A DNA stretch of 64,000 bases from Rhodocyclaceae bacterium (GCA_030824275.1 JAVBXY010000038.1:124001-188000), one strand, 5' to 3'; counted from the stretch's first letter, positions 1 through 10,033 are shown. Numbers and translations: made by a program. The notes: a model not told the origin generated them from the letters alone.

Positions 1-408
1 CATTTGATTGCGGGCTTGTCGGTGTTGGTGGCGACGATTCCACCTTGGCTGGCCGTTTTGTTGCTGCTCGGGCTGGGCGCATCGTTGGCGCATATGCGCA
101 AGTCGTCGGATATCTCGGCGCTGGTCCTGCGTGGCGATGGTCGGCTGGAAAAAGTCGGCGCTGACGGGACGGCGAAGGAGCTGGGTTTGCATCCCCATAC
201 GACCGTCCTGCCCTTCCTGATCGTACTGCTCTATCGCGAGGAGGGTCGGTCAGGGTCGCTGGTCCTGCTCGTCGACAGCATGAGCGACGATGATTTCCGC
301 CAGATACGCGTGTGGCTGCGCTGGCGGGCGGAAACCCTCAGTCCTGCCGGCGTGGATGCAGCACCGTCTCCAGGGCGCGGGGCAGGGTCTCCGGATAATC
401 CCGGCTGA
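1..408 (+). CDS. YgfX-like membrane protein, 5' end cut by the window
   Basis: The reading frame is open from the first base, so the true start probably lies upstream; TTG at position 4 is the first possible start here. The visible part begins with a hydrophobic segment (about residues 5-30), then a soluble part with the pattern of the YgfX family (short inner-membrane proteins often found beside sdhE or nadB/rpoE). The end of the frame runs 71 bp into the convergent 3' end of nadB, and its last 20 or so residues are Pro/Gly/Ala-rich and low in complexity. Family assignment rests on size, topology and position next to nadB-rpoE; the residues themselves are weakly diagnostic. A copy of the dispersed 24-bp motif lies in the middle. 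Confidence 0.55.
   Translation, partial: HLIAGLSVLVATIPPWLAVLLLLGLGASLAHMRKSSDISALVLRGDGRLEKVGADGTAKELGLHPHTTVLPFLIVLLYREEGRSGSLVLLVDSMSDDDFRQIRVWLRWRAETLSPAGVDAAPSPGRGAGSPDNPG
149..173 (-). repeat. Dispersed 24-bp motif, copy 1
   Basis: Reads as the motif on the minus strand, with CGTCAGCG in place of CGCCAGCG. It lies inside the ygfX-like frame, where the host gene encodes KVGADGTA. Confidence 0.7.
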
Positions 409-1963
409 AGTGCAGGCCCCGGCTTTCGTGCCGACGCTGGGCGCTTTTGACGATCAGGTGGGCGGTGAGGACGAGATTGCGCAACTCGATCAGGTCGCTG
501 CTGACGCGGAAATTGGCGTAGTACTCGTCGATTTCCTTTTCCAGCAGACGGATGCGGTGCAGTGCCCGTTCCAACCGCTTGTTGGTGCGCACGATGCCGA
601 CGTAGTCCCACATGAAGCGGCGCAGTTCCGCCCAGTTGTGGGAGATGACGACTTCCTCATCGGCGTTGCGTACGCGGCTCTCGTCCCAGGAGGGCAGGTG
701 GGGCAGGGGCTCGACCGGAGCGGCGAGAATGTCGGCGGCGGCCGAGGCCGAGAACACAACGCATTCCAGTAACGAATTTGAGGCCAGCCGATTGGCGCCG
801 TGCAGGCCGGTAAACGCGGTTTCACCGACGGCGTAGAGGCCGGGTAGATCGGTGCGCGCCGCCAGGTCGGTGACAACGCCGCCGCAGGCATAGTGGGCGG
901 CCGGTACGACAGGGATAGGCTCTTTCGTGATGTCGATGCCGAGTTCCAGGCAGCGGGCAAGGATGGTCGGGAAGTGTTCCTGGAGGAATTCCGGCGACTT
1001 GTGGGTCATGTCGAGGAAGACGCAATCCAAGCCGTGCTTCTTCATCTCGAAGTCGATGGCGCGTGCGACGATGTCACGAGGAGCCAGTTCGGCGCGGCTG
1101 TCGTGGTCGGGCATGAAACGCTTGCCGCCCAGTTCTTCGGGGAGGCGCAGCAAACCGCCTTCGCCGCGCAGGGCCTCGGAAATCAGGAAGGACTTGGCGT
1201 GGGGATGGTAGAGGCAGGTCGGATGGAACTGGATGAATTCCATGTTCGCCATGCGGCAGCCCGCCCGCCAGGCCATGGCGACGCCGTCGCCGGTCGCGGT
1301 GTCCGGATTGGTGGTGTAGAGATAGACCTTGCCGGTTCCGCCGGTGGCCAGCACCGTGTGGCTGGCGCCGATGGTCATTACTTTATCGCGGGCGATGTCG
1401 AGCACGTAGGCGCCGAGGCAGCGATTGCGCGGCAGGCCCATCTTGGATGCGGTGAGCAGATCCACGGCGATGTGGTGCTCGAACACGGTGATGTTCGGAT
1501 GGCGACGAACCTGCTCGGTCAGCGTTTCCTGCACGGCGGTGCCGGTGGCGTCGGCGGCATGGATGATGCGGCGGTGGCCGTGGCCGCCTTCCCGGGTCAG
1601 GTGGAAGCCCAGCGGCGAATCGTCTGCGGTGAAGGGCACGCCGCGATCAATCAGCCACTGGATGGCGGCGCGACTGTTCTCGACGACGAAGCGCGTCGCG
1701 GCCGGATCGCAAAGACCGGCGCCGGCGGTGAAGGTATCGGCGACATGGGCCTCGACGGAGTCGGCCGGGTCGAGCACGGCGGCGATGCCGCCCTGGGCCC
1801 AGGCGGAGGCGGAGTCGTCGAGGGATTTCTTGGTCACCAGCGCGACGCGGCGGGAATCGGCGAGGCGCAGGGCGAGGGACTGGCCGGCGAGTCCGCTACC
1901 GATGACGAGAACGTCGAAGTGGCTGGGATGGCCGGGAACGGCAGGTTTGGAGGCTTGATTCAT
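338..1963 (-). CDS. nadB: L-aspartate oxidase
   Basis: Flavoprotein that oxidises L-aspartate to iminoaspartate, the first step of de novo NAD synthesis, feeding quinolinate synthase NadA. The 541-residue length matches the family. An N-terminal FAD-binding Rossmann motif VIGSGLAG lies near residues 20-27, the [13 protein letters not shown] segment near 52-64 and the conserved [14 protein letters not shown] stretch near 390. The C-terminal helical domain is complete. The gene diverges from rpoE, a common betaproteobacterial arrangement, and its 3' end overlaps the ygfX-like gene by 71 bp tail to tail. Start at the ATG before NQASKP. Confidence 0.95.
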   Translation of the reverse strand: MNQASKPAVPGHPSHFDVLVIGSGLAGQSLALRLADSRRVALVTKKSLDDSASAWAQGGIAAVLDPADSVEAHVADTFTAGAGLCDPAATRFVVENSRAAIQWLIDRGVPFTADDSPLGFHLTREGGHGHRRIIHAADATGTAVQETLTEQVRRHPNITVFEHHIAVDLLTASKMGLPRNRCLGAYVLDIARDKVMTIGASHTVLATGGTGKVYLYTTNPDTATGDGVAMAWRAGCRMANMEFIQFHPTCLYHPHAKSFLISEALRGEGGLLRLPEELGGKRFMPDHDSRAELAPRDIVARAIDFEMKKHGLDCVFLDMTHKSPEFLQEHFPTILARCLELGIDITKEPIPVVPAAHYACGGVVTDLAARTDLPGLYAVGETAFTGLHGANRLASNSLLECVVFSASAAADILAAPVEPLPHLPSWDESRVRNADEEVVISHNWAELRRFMWDYVGIVRTNKRLERALHRIRLLEKEIDEYYANFRVSSDLIELRNLVLTAHLIVKSAQRRHESRGLHFSRDYPETLPRALETVLHPRRQD

Positions 1964-1985
1964 GGCTCGGGACTATATCATCCGT

Positions 1986-2013
1986 GGAACTATTCGCCGT
2001 TGCCGGAGTCACT
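1986..2013 (+). promoter_or_regulatory. Possible sigma-E autoregulatory promoter of rpoE
   Basis: GGAACT at 1986-1991 is followed, after 17 bases, by TCACT at 2009-2013. Spacing and -35 element agree with the sigma-E consensus (GGAACTT, then TCnnA). It lies about 135 bp before the chosen rpoE start, and rpoE is known to transcribe its own operon in related bacteria. The -10 element is only a partial match. Confidence 0.4.
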
Positions 2014-2145
2014 GTCGGCAGCGGCAAGATGCAGAACCAGTGCAGCGTGCGGCGGAATGCGCAGCGGAATGTGGGCAGAGTGGCTTGATATACTCGCCCG
2101 GGGCCGATGATGCGGCCACGAGACGGGAATAATCAGACAAGACCC

Positions 2146-2745
2146 ATGGGAGATCGCGAAACAGACCGCATATTGGTCGAGCGCGTGCAGGCGGGTGACA
2201 AACAGGCGTTCGGCCTGCTGGTCACCAAGTACCAGCGCAAACTCGCCCGACTCGTTTCGCGCATGGTTCGCGATCCGGCCGAGGTGGAGGACATCGTCCA
2301 GGACAGCTTCATTCGCGCTTATCGCGCGTTGCCGGGCTTTCGCAACGACAGTGCCTTCTACACCTGGCTGTACCGGATCGGCGTCAATACCGCGAAGAAC
2401 TGGCTGGTGTCCCATGGCCGCAAGGCCCCGACATCGACCAGCGTGGATAACGAGGAGGCCGAAGGCTACGACGAAGCTGATCTGCTGCGCGATACCGACA
2501 CGCCGGAGCGGCTGTTGATGACCAAGCAGATCGGCGAGACGGTGAATGCGGCGATGGAAGGCTTGCCCGAGGAACTGCGCACGGCGATCACGCTGCGCGA
2601 GATCGACGGCCTGTCCTACGAGGAGATTGCGCAGGTGATGGATTGCCCGATAGGCACCGTGAGGTCGCGGATCTTCCGCGCGCGGGATGCGATTTCGGCG
2701 AAATTGAGGCCGCTGCTGGACGTGGCCCCTGACAAACGGTGGTGA
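2146..2745 (+). CDS. rpoE: RNA polymerase sigma factor RpoE (sigma-E / AlgU)
   Basis: Extracytoplasmic-function sigma factor that directs RNA polymerase to envelope-stress promoters; held inactive at the inner membrane by RseA. Region 2 (YQRKLARLVSRMVRD...VEDIVQDSFIRAYRAL...FYTWLYRIGVNTAKNWL) and region 4 (LPEELRTAITLREIDG, then SYEEIAQVMDCPIGTVRSRI) are both intact. I start at ATG 2146 (MGDRETDR), which gives 199 residues and aligns with the usual MSDRE-type start; in-frame ATGs at 2107 and 2110 would add an unconserved 12-13 residues. It is followed 4 bp later by rseA. Confidence 0.93.
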   Translation: MGDRETDRILVERVQAGDKQAFGLLVTKYQRKLARLVSRMVRDPAEVEDIVQDSFIRAYRALPGFRNDSAFYTWLYRIGVNTAKNWLVSHGRKAPTSTSVDNEEAEGYDEADLLRDTDTPERLLMTKQIGETVNAAMEGLPEELRTAITLREIDGLSYEEIAQVMDCPIGTVRSRIFRARDAISAKLRPLLDVAPDKRW

Positions 2746-2749
2746 CAGC

Positions 2750-3253
2750 ATGAAGACACGGATTTCCGCATTGATGGATGGCGAACTGGAGGACCACGAG
2801 GTCGGCGACACCTTGCGTGCCTTGCGCCGCGAGCCTGGCTTGCGCGACGACTGGTCCGATTACCAGCTGGTCGGCGCGGCCCTGCGACGCGAGCATGGTC
2901 TGGAGATCGATGTCGCTGCCCGTGTGATGTCGGCCCTTGAACTGGAACCCACGGTGTTGGCCCCGGTATCGCGCCGGCGCGACTGGCAGCGTCCGGCCCT
3001 GGCACTGGCGGCCTCTGCTGCCGGAGTGGCCGTGGTGGCTTGGCTGGGGCTGGGTTCGGTGGGCGCGCCGATGGGAAATGGTGCTTCTGGATTGGCCGCC
3101 AAGGCGCCGTCGGTCACATTGGCGCAGGCTCCTTCGACGCCACGCATTCAGGAGTATCTGGTCGCGCACCAAGCCTATGCGCCGGGTGGGGCGATCACCG
3201 GCGGCGCCCGCAACAACATTCGTACTGTCGCCATGGCAGAGCAGGGCCGTTGA
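2750..3253 (+). CDS. rseA: Anti-sigma-E factor RseA (MucA)
   Basis: Single-pass inner-membrane protein whose cytoplasmic N-terminus binds sigma-E; regulated proteolysis of it releases the sigma factor. The N-terminus (MKTRISALMDGELEDHE) is the typical RseA start, with the ISALMDGEL motif. One membrane span is visible at about residues 84-105 (ALALAASAAGVAVVAWLGL), followed by a periplasmic tail of about 60 residues. 167 residues, within the family range. It lies between rpoE and rseB as expected. Confidence 0.9.
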   Translation: MKTRISALMDGELEDHEVGDTLRALRREPGLRDDWSDYQLVGAALRREHGLEIDVAARVMSALELEPTVLAPVSRRRDWQRPALALAASAAGVAVVAWLGLGSVGAPMGNGASGLAAKAPSVTLAQAPSTPRIQEYLVAHQAYAPGGAITGGARNNIRTVAMAEQGR

Positions 3254-3255
3254 GA

Positions 3256-4212
3256 ATGTTCCGCATGTTTGCGCTGGTCTTGGTCGCCGTCCTGTCAGCG
3301 CCGACTTTTTCGCTGGCGGATGACGGTATGGCGCTATTGCAGCGCATCGCCCAGGGCTCCCGTCAGCTTACCTATAGCGGCACATTCGTCTATCGCAGCG
3401 GCAACCGGGTGGAAACTTCCCGCATTGCCCATTCTGTGTCGCCGGATGGGCGTGAGCTTGAGCGTATCGAGGTGCTCGATGGTAGCCCTCGCGAAGTCCT
3501 ACGCGACGGCAACGAGGTGCGCTGTTTCCTCCCCGAGGAAAAACTGGTGATCATCGAGAACCGCTCTCGCCAGCGCGGCTTCCCCGCTCTGCTGCCAACA
3601 GGGCTGGGCAGCCTTTCCGATCACTATTCGATTCGCGTCGGCGCGAAGGGGCGTGTCGCCGGTATCGAGAGCCGGGCCGTGATCCTCGAACCCAGGGATG
3701 CGCTGCGTCATGGTCATGAATTCTGGATGGATGCCAGCAATGGCTTGCTGCTCAAGGCAGCCATGCTGGGCGAAAAGGGCGAGGTGCTGGAGTCCTTCGC
3801 CTTCACCCAGGTCAAAGTTGGTGGGCCGCTGGACCAGGATGCGCTGAAACCTCGTTTCGATGCCGGGCGGATGCGTGTGCAGCAGGTGCAGGCATCCGAA
3901 CTCCGGGCCGAGGAACTCGGCTGGAATTTCCGTCAGATGCTGCCAGGTTTTCGCAAGGTGTCAGCCATGCGCCGCCAGGCGGGCGAGGATCATCCCGAAA
4001 GCCTGCATGTGGTGTTTTCCGACGGGCTGGCATCGATTTCCGTGTTCATCGAAGCCGGTGGCACGGCGGGGGAGGCCGAGGCGGTGTCCAGCGTCGGCCC
4101 GATCAATATGTATCGTCGTCAATTGGGCGAGTATCGGCTGGTGGTCATGGGGGAAGTCCCAGTGGCTGCCGTCCGCCGGCTCGGTGACGGCATTGAGCGC
4201 CGGCGCAAATGA
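3256..4212 (+). CDS. rseB: Sigma-E regulator RseB (MucB), periplasmic
   Basis: Periplasmic sensor that protects RseA from DegS cleavage and releases it on binding mislocalised lipopolysaccharide or lipoprotein. The ATG at 3256 opens with a short signal peptide ending near ...TFSLA/DDG. The mature protein has the MucB/RseB fold signature (LLQRIAQGSRQLTYSGTFVY near the start, then the two-domain body); 318 residues. The start is 2 bp after the rseA stop and the end overlaps rseC by 4 bp (ATGA). The dispersed motif falls in the signal-peptide coding region. Confidence 0.9.
   Translation: MFRMFALVLVAVLSAPTFSLADDGMALLQRIAQGSRQLTYSGTFVYRSGNRVETSRIAHSVSPDGRELERIEVLDGSPREVLRDGNEVRCFLPEEKLVIIENRSRQRGFPALLPTGLGSLSDHYSIRVGAKGRVAGIESRAVILEPRDALRHGHEFWMDASNGLLLKAAMLGEKGEVLESFAFTQVKVGGPLDQDALKPRFDAGRMRVQQVQASELRAEELGWNFRQMLPGFRKVSAMRRQAGEDHPESLHVVFSDGLASISVFIEAGGTAGEAEAVSSVGPINMYRRQLGEYRLVVMGEVPVAAVRRLGDGIERRRK
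3286..3310 (+). repeat. Dispersed 24-bp motif, copy 2
   Basis: GCCGTCCTGTC followed by AGCGCCGACTTTTT, plus-strand orientation. In rseB it encodes AVLSAPTF, part of the signal peptide, a region under little sequence constraint. Confidence 0.75.
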
Positions 4213-4658
4213 GCCGCTGTGAAGCCATCGTCGTTGCGGTTTCCGGGACTGAGGCGGAGGTCGAGGTTCCCGAACGCGGTCACGCCTGCGGCAGCTGCAA
4301 GAGTGCCGATGGCTGCCAGACCGGGCTGCTCGGCCTGACGGCTGGCCCGCGCCGCTATCGGGTCGAAAATTTGATTGGTGCCCGGCCGGGTGACCGCGTT
4401 GCCCTGGACGTCGCCGACGGGAACCTGCTGCGGGCCTCCCTGGTCTCCTATCTGTGGCCGGCGCTGCTGGCCATCGGTGGCGCAGTGATCGGTCAGATGC
4501 GGGGTGGCGATGGGGCCGCTCTTGCAGGAATGCTGATCGGCCTCATCTGTGGTGTCATCCTGTTGCGGTGGAGTGAGCTGCGTACCCGACGGAATGGCAG
4601 TCTGCTGTCCCTGCATGTGTTGTCCAAGCAAGTCCATTTGTTCAAGGAAACTCCATGA
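4209..4658 (+). CDS. rseC: SoxR-reducing / sigma-E system protein RseC
   Basis: Inner-membrane RseC/MucC family protein; in other bacteria linked to modulation of sigma-E and to reduction of SoxR. The N-terminus carries the family's cysteine cluster HACGSCKSADGCQTG (residues 25-39, three cysteines). Two membrane spans follow at about 78-97 and 100-117, with a basic tail. 149 residues, normal for the family. It overlaps rseB and the protease gene by 4 bp at each end (ATGA), so translation of the three is coupled. Confidence 0.88.
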   Translation: MSRCEAIVVAVSGTEAEVEVPERGHACGSCKSADGCQTGLLGLTAGPRRYRVENLIGARPGDRVALDVADGNLLRASLVSYLWPALLAIGGAVIGQMRGGDGAALAGMLIGLICGVILLRWSELRTRRNGSLLSLHVLSKQVHLFKETP

Positions 4659-6088
4659 AGAAATTTATTGCGTCTCTCGGTCTGGTTTTCGTCGCTTTCT
4701 TCGGCACTGCCGCACAGGCTCGTGAGTTGCCGGATTTCACGGAACTCGTGGAAAAGCAGGGCGCGGCGGTGGTCAATATCAGCACCACCCAGGTCATCAA
4801 GGGCAATCGGGCCATTCCCCAGTTTCCTTTCGACGAAGATGATCCGGCCGCCGAGTTCTTCCGCCGCTTCTTCCCCGGCCAGATTCCAGGCCACCCCGGC
4901 CAGCAGCGTGAATACAAGAGCCGCTCTCTGGGGTCTGGCTTCATCATCAGCGCCGACGGCCACATAATGACCAACGCCCATGTGGTGGATGGCGCCGACG
5001 AGGTGATGGTCAAGCTCACCGACAAACGCGAATTCAAGGCCAAGGTATTGGGCGCCGACAAGCGCACCGACGTGGCCCTGATCAAGATCGAGGCCGGCAG
5101 CCTGCCGGTGGTGAAGCTCGGCGAACCGGGCAAGCTCAAGGTTGGCGAGTGGGTAGTGGCCATCGGCTCGCCATTTGGTTTTGAAAGTACGGTCACTGCC
5201 GGCATCGTCAGCGCCAAGGGCCGCTCGCTGACCCAGGAAAACTATGTCCCCTTCATTCAGACCGACGTGGCCATCAATCCGGGCAATTCCGGCGGGCCGC
5301 TGTTCAACATGAAGGGTGAAGTGGTCGGCATCAATTCGCAGATCTATTCCCGTTCCGGCGGCTTCATGGGCCTGTCCTTCGCCATTCCCATCGACCTGGC
5401 CATGGAAGTGCAGAATCAGCTGAAGGCCAAGGGCAAGGTCAGTCGTGGCCGGCTTGGCGTCGTCATCCAGGAAGTGAGCAAGGAGCTTGCCGAATCCTTT
5501 GGTCTGGGCAAGCAGCAGGGCGCCCTGGTGGCATCGGTGGAGAAGGGCGCCGCTGCCGACAAGGCCGGCATCGAGGCTGGCGACATCATCCTCAAGTTCG
5601 ATGGCAAGGCGGTGACCGAGTCAGGCGACCTGCCACGCATGGTTGGCAATACCAAACCTGGCAGCAAGATTCCGGTCCAACTCTGGCGCAAGGGCACGAT
5701 GCGCGACCTGAACGTGACGGTGGCCGAAATGCCCGACGACGAAGGCGCGGTGCGCAATGGTCGGCGCGGTGGCAAGTCGGCCGACCCGGCGGCGGCCAAT
5801 CGCCTCGGTCTGGTGCTTTCGGTGCCGACCGCCGAGCAGCGACGCGCACTGGGTATCGTCCATGGCCTGATCGTGGAGGACGTGCGCAATGCCGGCACCC
5901 GTACCGACCTGCGTCCTGGCGACATCATCCTGGCGCTGGTCAACAAGGGCAGCCAGGCTGACGTGAAATCGGTGACCCAGTTCAACGAACTGCTCTCAGG
6001 CTTCGACAAGAGCGCCACCATCGTGCTGCTGGTTCGTCGCGGCGATGCGCAGACCTTCATTACCATCAAGGGGCTTTCCGATAAGTAA
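4655..6088 (+). CDS. mucD: DegP/MucD-type periplasmic serine protease
   Basis: Envelope quality-control protease of the DegP/DegQ/HtrA family. A cleavable signal peptide ends near AAQA/RELPD. The catalytic triad is visible as His109 (TNAHVVDG), Asp139 (RTDVALIKI) and Ser212 (GNSGGPL). Two PDZ domains follow, roughly residues 260-350 and 375-470, which bind unfolded substrates and gate oligomer assembly. 477 residues, full length. As the last gene of the rpoE operon it would be induced by sigma-E. Confidence 0.94.
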   Translation: MKKFIASLGLVFVAFFGTAAQARELPDFTELVEKQGAAVVNISTTQVIKGNRAIPQFPFDEDDPAAEFFRRFFPGQIPGHPGQQREYKSRSLGSGFIISADGHIMTNAHVVDGADEVMVKLTDKREFKAKVLGADKRTDVALIKIEAGSLPVVKLGEPGKLKVGEWVVAIGSPFGFESTVTAGIVSAKGRSLTQENYVPFIQTDVAINPGNSGGPLFNMKGEVVGINSQIYSRSGGFMGLSFAIPIDLAMEVQNQLKAKGKVSRGRLGVVIQEVSKELAESFGLGKQQGALVASVEKGAAADKAGIEAGDIILKFDGKAVTESGDLPRMVGNTKPGSKIPVQLWRKGTMRDLNVTVAEMPDDEGAVRNGRRGGKSADPAAANRLGLVLSVPTAEQRRALGIVHGLIVEDVRNAGTRTDLRPGDIILALVNKGSQADVKSVTQFNELLSGFDKSATIVLLVRRGDAQTFITIKGLSDK

Positions 6089-6347
6089 GCCGCTCAGCAG
6101 GAGCCCCAGGCTGCGTCTGTATAGCCGCGAATGGTGCCACCTCTGTCATGACATGCTCGCCGCGCTGGAAACTTTGCGCGGCGAGTATCCGTTCGAGATC
6201 GAAGTTTTCGATGTGGATGCCGATCCGGTGCTCGAAGCAAGATACGACGAACTGGTGCCCGTGCTCGAAGGTGAAACAGGTCACGAGCTATGCCACTACT
6301 TCCTCGACGAGGCGAAAGTACGTGAGTATTTGAGCGCTTTCCGTTAA
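6045..6347 (+). CDS. Small glutaredoxin-like (DUF836) thiol protein
   Basis: Short thioredoxin-fold protein with a CxxC redox motif (SREWCHLCHDM, about residues 29-39) followed by the beta-alpha pattern EIEVFDVDADPVLEARYDELVPVL typical of the glutaredoxin-family proteins found between mucD and lepA in betaproteobacteria. It probably handles thiol-disulfide exchange in the cytoplasm; substrate unknown. The only in-frame ATG upstream of the CxxC motif is at 6045, inside mucD (44-bp overlap); the first 20 residues look non-conserved, so a non-ATG start nearer 6090 is possible. Confidence 0.8.
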   Translation: MRRPSLPSRGFPISKPLSRSPRLRLYSREWCHLCHDMLAALETLRGEYPFEIEVFDVDADPVLEARYDELVPVLEGETGHELCHYFLDEAKVREYLSAFR

Positions 6348-6417
6348 AATCCCGGCCTCGCATTCCGGCCTGCATAGGTGCCCAAGCACTTGAATGGGCG
6401 CCTTTGTTATTGCCTCC

Positions 6418-8211
6418 ATGGATCACATCCGCAACTTCTCCATCATTGCCCACATCGACCACGGTAAATCCACCCTGGCTGATCGCATCATCCATCGCTG
6501 TGGCGGACTCTCCGACCGCGAAATGGAAGCCCAGGTGCTCGATTCGATGGACATCGAACGGGAACGTGGCATTACCATCAAGGCGCAGACTGCGGCCCTG
6601 TCCTACACGGCTCGCGACGGGCAGGTGTACAACCTGAACCTGATCGACACACCGGGACACGTGGACTTCTCCTATGAGGTCAGTCGCTCCCTGTCCGCCT
6701 GTGAAGGTGCGCTGCTGGTGGTGGATGCCTCCCAGGGCGTCGAGGCGCAGACCGTGGCCAATTGTTATACCGCTCTTGAACTCGGCGTCGAAGTGGTGCC
6801 GGTGCTGAACAAGATGGATCTGCCCCAGGCCGATCCGGACAATGCCCGACAGGAAATCGAGGACGTGATCGGCATCGATGCCGCCGATGCGATTCCCTGC
6901 TCGGCCAAGAGCGGCATGGGCGTGGATGACATTCTGGAAGCGGTGATCGCGCGGATCCCCGCGCCCAAGGGTGATCCCGCTGCGCCGCTGAAGGCCTTGA
7001 TCATCGACTCGTGGTTCGACAATTATGTCGGCGTGGTGATGCTGGTCCGGGTGGTCGACGGCAGCCTCAAGGCCAAGGAAAAAATCAAGCTGATGTCCAC
7101 TGGCTCCACGCATCTGTGCGAGCAGGTCGGTGTGTTCACGCCGAAGTCTTTGCCGCGTCCTGAACTGCGTGCCGGCCAGGTGGGCTTCATCATTTCCGGC
7201 ATCAAGGAACTCCAGGCCGCCAAGGTGGGCGATACCGTGACCCTGGCGGATAGGCCGGCGGTGGAGGCCTTGCCCGGCTTCAAGGAAATCAAGTCGCAGG
7301 TGTTCGCCGGTCTCTATCCGATCGAGTCCAACCAGTACGACAGCCTGCGCGATGCGCTGGAAAAGCTGCAACTCAACGATGCATCGCTCCAGTACGAGCC
7401 GGAAGTCTCGCAGGCTCTGGGCTTCGGTTTCCGCTGCGGTTTCCTTGGCCTGCTGCACATGGAAATTGTGCAGGAGCGACTTGAGCGCGAGTTCGATCAG
7501 GATTTGATCACCACGGCGCCGACCGTGGTCTATGAAGTGCTGATGCGCGATGGTTCGGTGATCCAGGTGGAGAACCCGGCCAAGTTGCCGGAAATCCAGA
7601 AGATGGAGGAAATCCGCGAGCCCATCATCACCACCAAGATTTTCGTGCCGCAGGATTATCTCGGCGCTGTCATCACCCTGTGTGAAGCCAAGCGCGGCTC
7701 GCAGGTGAATATGGCCTACCACGGTCGCCAGGTGCAACTGACCTACGACATGCCAATGGCCGAAGTGGTGATGGATTTCTTCGATAAGCTGAAGTCCGTC
7801 TCCCGCGGTTATGCCTCGTTGGACTACGAATTCAAGGAATACCGGTCGGCCGATGTGGTCAAGCTGGACGTGCTGATCAATAGCGAAAAGGTGGATGCCC
7901 TGTCGCTGATCGTGCATCGTGCCAACGCGCCCTACCGTGGCCGCGAACTGGCCGCCAAGATGCGCGAACTGATTCCGCGCCAGATGTACGACGTCGCCAT
8001 CCAGGCCGCTATCGGCTCCACCATCGTCGCCCGCGAGAACGTCAAGGCCATGCGCAAGGACGTGCTGGCCAAGTGCTACGGCGGCGATATTTCCCGCAAG
8101 AAGAAATTGCTGGAGAAGCAGAAGGCCGGCAAGAAGCGCATGAAGCAGGTGGGTAGCGTGGAGATTCCGCAGGAGGCCTTCCTGGCTGTGCTGCGGGTGG
8201 GGGATAAATGA
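6418..8211 (+). CDS. lepA: Elongation factor 4 (LepA), back-translocating GTPase
   Basis: Ribosome-associated GTPase that affects initiation, elongation fidelity and 30S assembly. G motifs are intact: AHIDHGKST (G1), DTPGHVDF (G3) and NKMDLP (G4). The LepA-specific C-terminal domain ends with the conserved basic stretch ([21 protein letters not shown]). From ATG 6418 ([14 protein letters not shown]) the protein has 597 residues, close to E. coli LepA; the in-frame start 24 bp upstream adds eight unconserved residues. The stop overlaps lepB by 4 bp. Confidence 0.96.
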   Translation: MDHIRNFSIIAHIDHGKSTLADRIIHRCGGLSDREMEAQVLDSMDIERERGITIKAQTAALSYTARDGQVYNLNLIDTPGHVDFSYEVSRSLSACEGALLVVDASQGVEAQTVANCYTALELGVEVVPVLNKMDLPQADPDNARQEIEDVIGIDAADAIPCSAKSGMGVDDILEAVIARIPAPKGDPAAPLKALIIDSWFDNYVGVVMLVRVVDGSLKAKEKIKLMSTGSTHLCEQVGVFTPKSLPRPELRAGQVGFIISGIKELQAAKVGDTVTLADRPAVEALPGFKEIKSQVFAGLYPIESNQYDSLRDALEKLQLNDASLQYEPEVSQALGFGFRCGFLGLLHMEIVQERLEREFDQDLITTAPTVVYEVLMRDGSVIQVENPAKLPEIQKMEEIREPIITTKIFVPQDYLGAVITLCEAKRGSQVNMAYHGRQVQLTYDMPMAEVVMDFFDKLKSVSRGYASLDYEFKEYRSADVVKLDVLINSEKVDALSLIVHRANAPYRGRELAAKMRELIPRQMYDVAIQAAIGSTIVARENVKAMRKDVLAKCYGGDISRKKKLLEKQKAGKKRMKQVGSVEIPQEAFLAVLRVGDK

Positions 8212-8996
8212 ACTTTGCGCTGATTCTTTTCCTGCTGGTCATGGCCACGGGCGTGCTGTGGGCCATCGATTATTTTTGGGCACGGAAGAAGCGTGCCGTC
8301 GACGCCAAGGATCCCTGGTGGGTCGAGTATGGTGGCAGTTTTTTCCCGGTTATACTCGGTGTCTTCCTGCTGCGCTCCTTCCTCGTGGAGCCCTTCAAGA
8401 TTCCTTCCGGTTCGATGATTCCGACCCTGCTGGTGGGGGATTTCATCCTGGTTAACAAATTCACCTACGGCATCCGTGTCCCGGTGATCAACAAAAAGAT
8501 CGTCGAACTGAACTCGCCGCAGCGTGGCGATGTGGTGGTCTTCCGCTATCCACCGGACCCGACCCTCGACTACATCAAACGCGTCGTCGGCGTGCCTGGC
8601 GACAAGATCGTCTATCGCAACAAAAAACTGACCATCAACGGACAGGAAGTGCCGCAGACCAAGACCGAGGATTATCTCGACAAGGAGCGCCTTTTCTATA
8701 CGCCGCGCTTCGTCGAAAAGTTGGGCGCCGTTGAACACAACATCCTGATCGATGCCGAAGCTCCGTCCTACGTGCGCACCCTGGCTCGCTATCCGTATAG
8801 CGAAAAATGTCACTACAATAGCGATGGAATTTCCTGCGAGGTTCCCTTGGGGCATTACTTCATGATGGGTGACAACCGGGACAATTCGCAGGACAGCCGT
8901 TTCTGGGGTTTTGTTCCCGACGAGAATCTGGTTGGCAAGGCATTCTTCGTCTGGTTCAATTTTTCCGATTTGAATCGCATCGGATCGTTTCGCTAA
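8208..8996 (+). CDS. lepB: Signal peptidase I
   Basis: Inner-membrane enzyme that removes signal peptides from secreted proteins. Two N-terminal membrane spans (about residues 2-21 and 44-60) precede the catalytic Ser69 in [14 protein letters not shown] and the general-base Lys124 in [13 protein letters not shown]. The late [14 protein letters not shown] box is present. 262 residues. Translation is coupled to lepA by an ATGA overlap, the standard lepA-lepB pairing. Confidence 0.96.
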   Translation: MNFALILFLLVMATGVLWAIDYFWARKKRAVDAKDPWWVEYGGSFFPVILGVFLLRSFLVEPFKIPSGSMIPTLLVGDFILVNKFTYGIRVPVINKKIVELNSPQRGDVVVFRYPPDPTLDYIKRVVGVPGDKIVYRNKKLTINGQEVPQTKTEDYLDKERLFYTPRFVEKLGAVEHNILIDAEAPSYVRTLARYPYSEKCHYNSDGISCEVPLGHYFMMGDNRDNSQDSRFWGFVPDENLVGKAFFVWFNFSDLNRIGSFR

Positions 8997-9008
8997 AGGG
9001 TGGAGAGC

Positions 9009-9368
9009 ATGAAATTTCAGCGCGGAGTCAGTTTGAACGGCCTCTTGATTGGTGCCGTGATCTTTGCCTTGGTAGCTTTGCTGGCAATGAAAGTCCTCCC
9101 CGAATATATCGAGTACGGTAAGGTCGTGAAGGCGATCAAGGCCGCTTCTGGTGACGGAAGCCTGAAGGAAGCCTCGGTGGCTCAGGTGCGCAATTCAATC
9201 CAGAAGCGAATAGAAATCGACGACATCAAGAGCATTGAGGTCAAGGACTTCGAGATCACCAAGGAGGGCGGTGAGTTGGTCATCTCTTTTGCCTACACGC
9301 GGAAAGTGAAGCTGTTTTCCAACATCAGTCTGGTCTTCGATTTCGAGGGCAGCAGCAACAAGCAATGA
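9009..9368 (+). CDS. DUF4845 protein with pilin-like N-terminus
   Basis: A 119-residue protein of the DUF4845 family, usually encoded between lepB and rnc in betaproteobacteria. The N-terminus [31 protein letters not shown] resembles a type IV prepilin: a short basic leader, then a hydrophobic helix. No Gly-Phe-Glu processing site is clear, so cleavage by prepilin peptidase is uncertain. The remainder looks like a small periplasmic alpha/beta domain. ATG 9009 is preceded by GGGTGGAG; a GTG at 9000 in the same frame is less likely. Function unknown. It overlaps rnc by 4 bp. Confidence 0.85.
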   Translation: MKFQRGVSLNGLLIGAVIFALVALLAMKVLPEYIEYGKVVKAIKAASGDGSLKEASVAQVRNSIQKRIEIDDIKSIEVKDFEITKEGGELVISFAYTRKVKLFSNISLVFDFEGSSNKQ

Positions 9369-10033
9369 AGTCCAAGCGTCTGGAGGCGGCTCTCGGCTAC
9401 GGCTTCGGCCGGCCCGAACTGCTGCGCCAGGCGCTCACTCATCGCAGTCATGGCGCCACTCATAACGAGCGCCTCGAATTTCTTGGCGACTCCATTCTCA
9501 ACTGTGTGATCGCCGGCCTTCTGTTTCTGCGCTTTCCCGAACTGAAAGAAGGGGAGTTGTCGCGCTTGCGCGCCACCCTTGTCCGGCAGGAGGCCCTGGC
9601 CGGTATCGCCGCCGGACTGGACCTGGGCGATTCCCTCAAGCTTGGTGAGGGAGAGTTGAAAAGTGGTGGCTCTCGCCGCCCCTCCATACTCGCCGATGCA
9701 CTGGAAGCGATTTTTGGGGCCATCTATCTCGATGGCGGCTTCGATGCCGCTCGCGACGTGGTCGAGCGTCTTTACGCCACACTGGTCGCCGGCATCGACC
9801 CCGGCAGCCCCGGCAAGGATCCGAAGACGGCTTTGCAGGAAGCCTTGCAAGGTCGGCGCTTACCGCTGCCCCGTTACGGCATGCTGGCGACTCACGGCGA
9901 AGCCCATGCCCAGCAGTTCGAGGTTGAATGTGTGATTCCCGATCTGGGCATTCGCACTATTGGCAAGGGCGCCAGTCGCCGCATTGCCGAGCAGGAAGCT
10001 GCCCGCCAGGCCCTTACAGGAATATCCCCATGA
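9365..10033 (+). CDS. rnc: Ribonuclease III
   Basis: Double-strand-specific endoribonuclease that processes rRNA precursors and some mRNAs. The catalytic signature [10 protein letters not shown] (residues 34-43, with acidic Glu38 and Asp42) and the second acidic pair in [16 protein letters not shown] are intact. A C-terminal double-stranded-RNA-binding domain covers roughly residues 150-220 ([19 protein letters not shown] to the end). 222 residues. It overlaps era by 4 bp, the classic rnc-era pair. Confidence 0.96.
   Translation: MKSKRLEAALGYGFGRPELLRQALTHRSHGATHNERLEFLGDSILNCVIAGLLFLRFPELKEGELSRLRATLVRQEALAGIAAGLDLGDSLKLGEGELKSGGSRRPSILADALEAIFGAIYLDGGFDAARDVVERLYATLVAGIDPGSPGKDPKTALQEALQGRRLPLPRYGMLATHGEAHAQQFEVECVIPDLGIRTIGKGASRRIAEQEAARQALTGISP

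Noticed and set aside
893..2110. Long rightward frame (405 codons) opposite nadB
   Set aside because: It is antisense to a complete, conserved nadB; such long antisense frames arise from GC-rich codon bias. No family motifs.
2107..2145. Upstream in-frame ATG of rpoE as the start
   Set aside because: It adds 13 residues not expected in the family; ATG 2146 aligns with the usual start.
6094..7917. 607-codon leftward frame opposite lepA
   Set aside because: Histidine-rich antisense shadow of lepA without ribosome site or domain.
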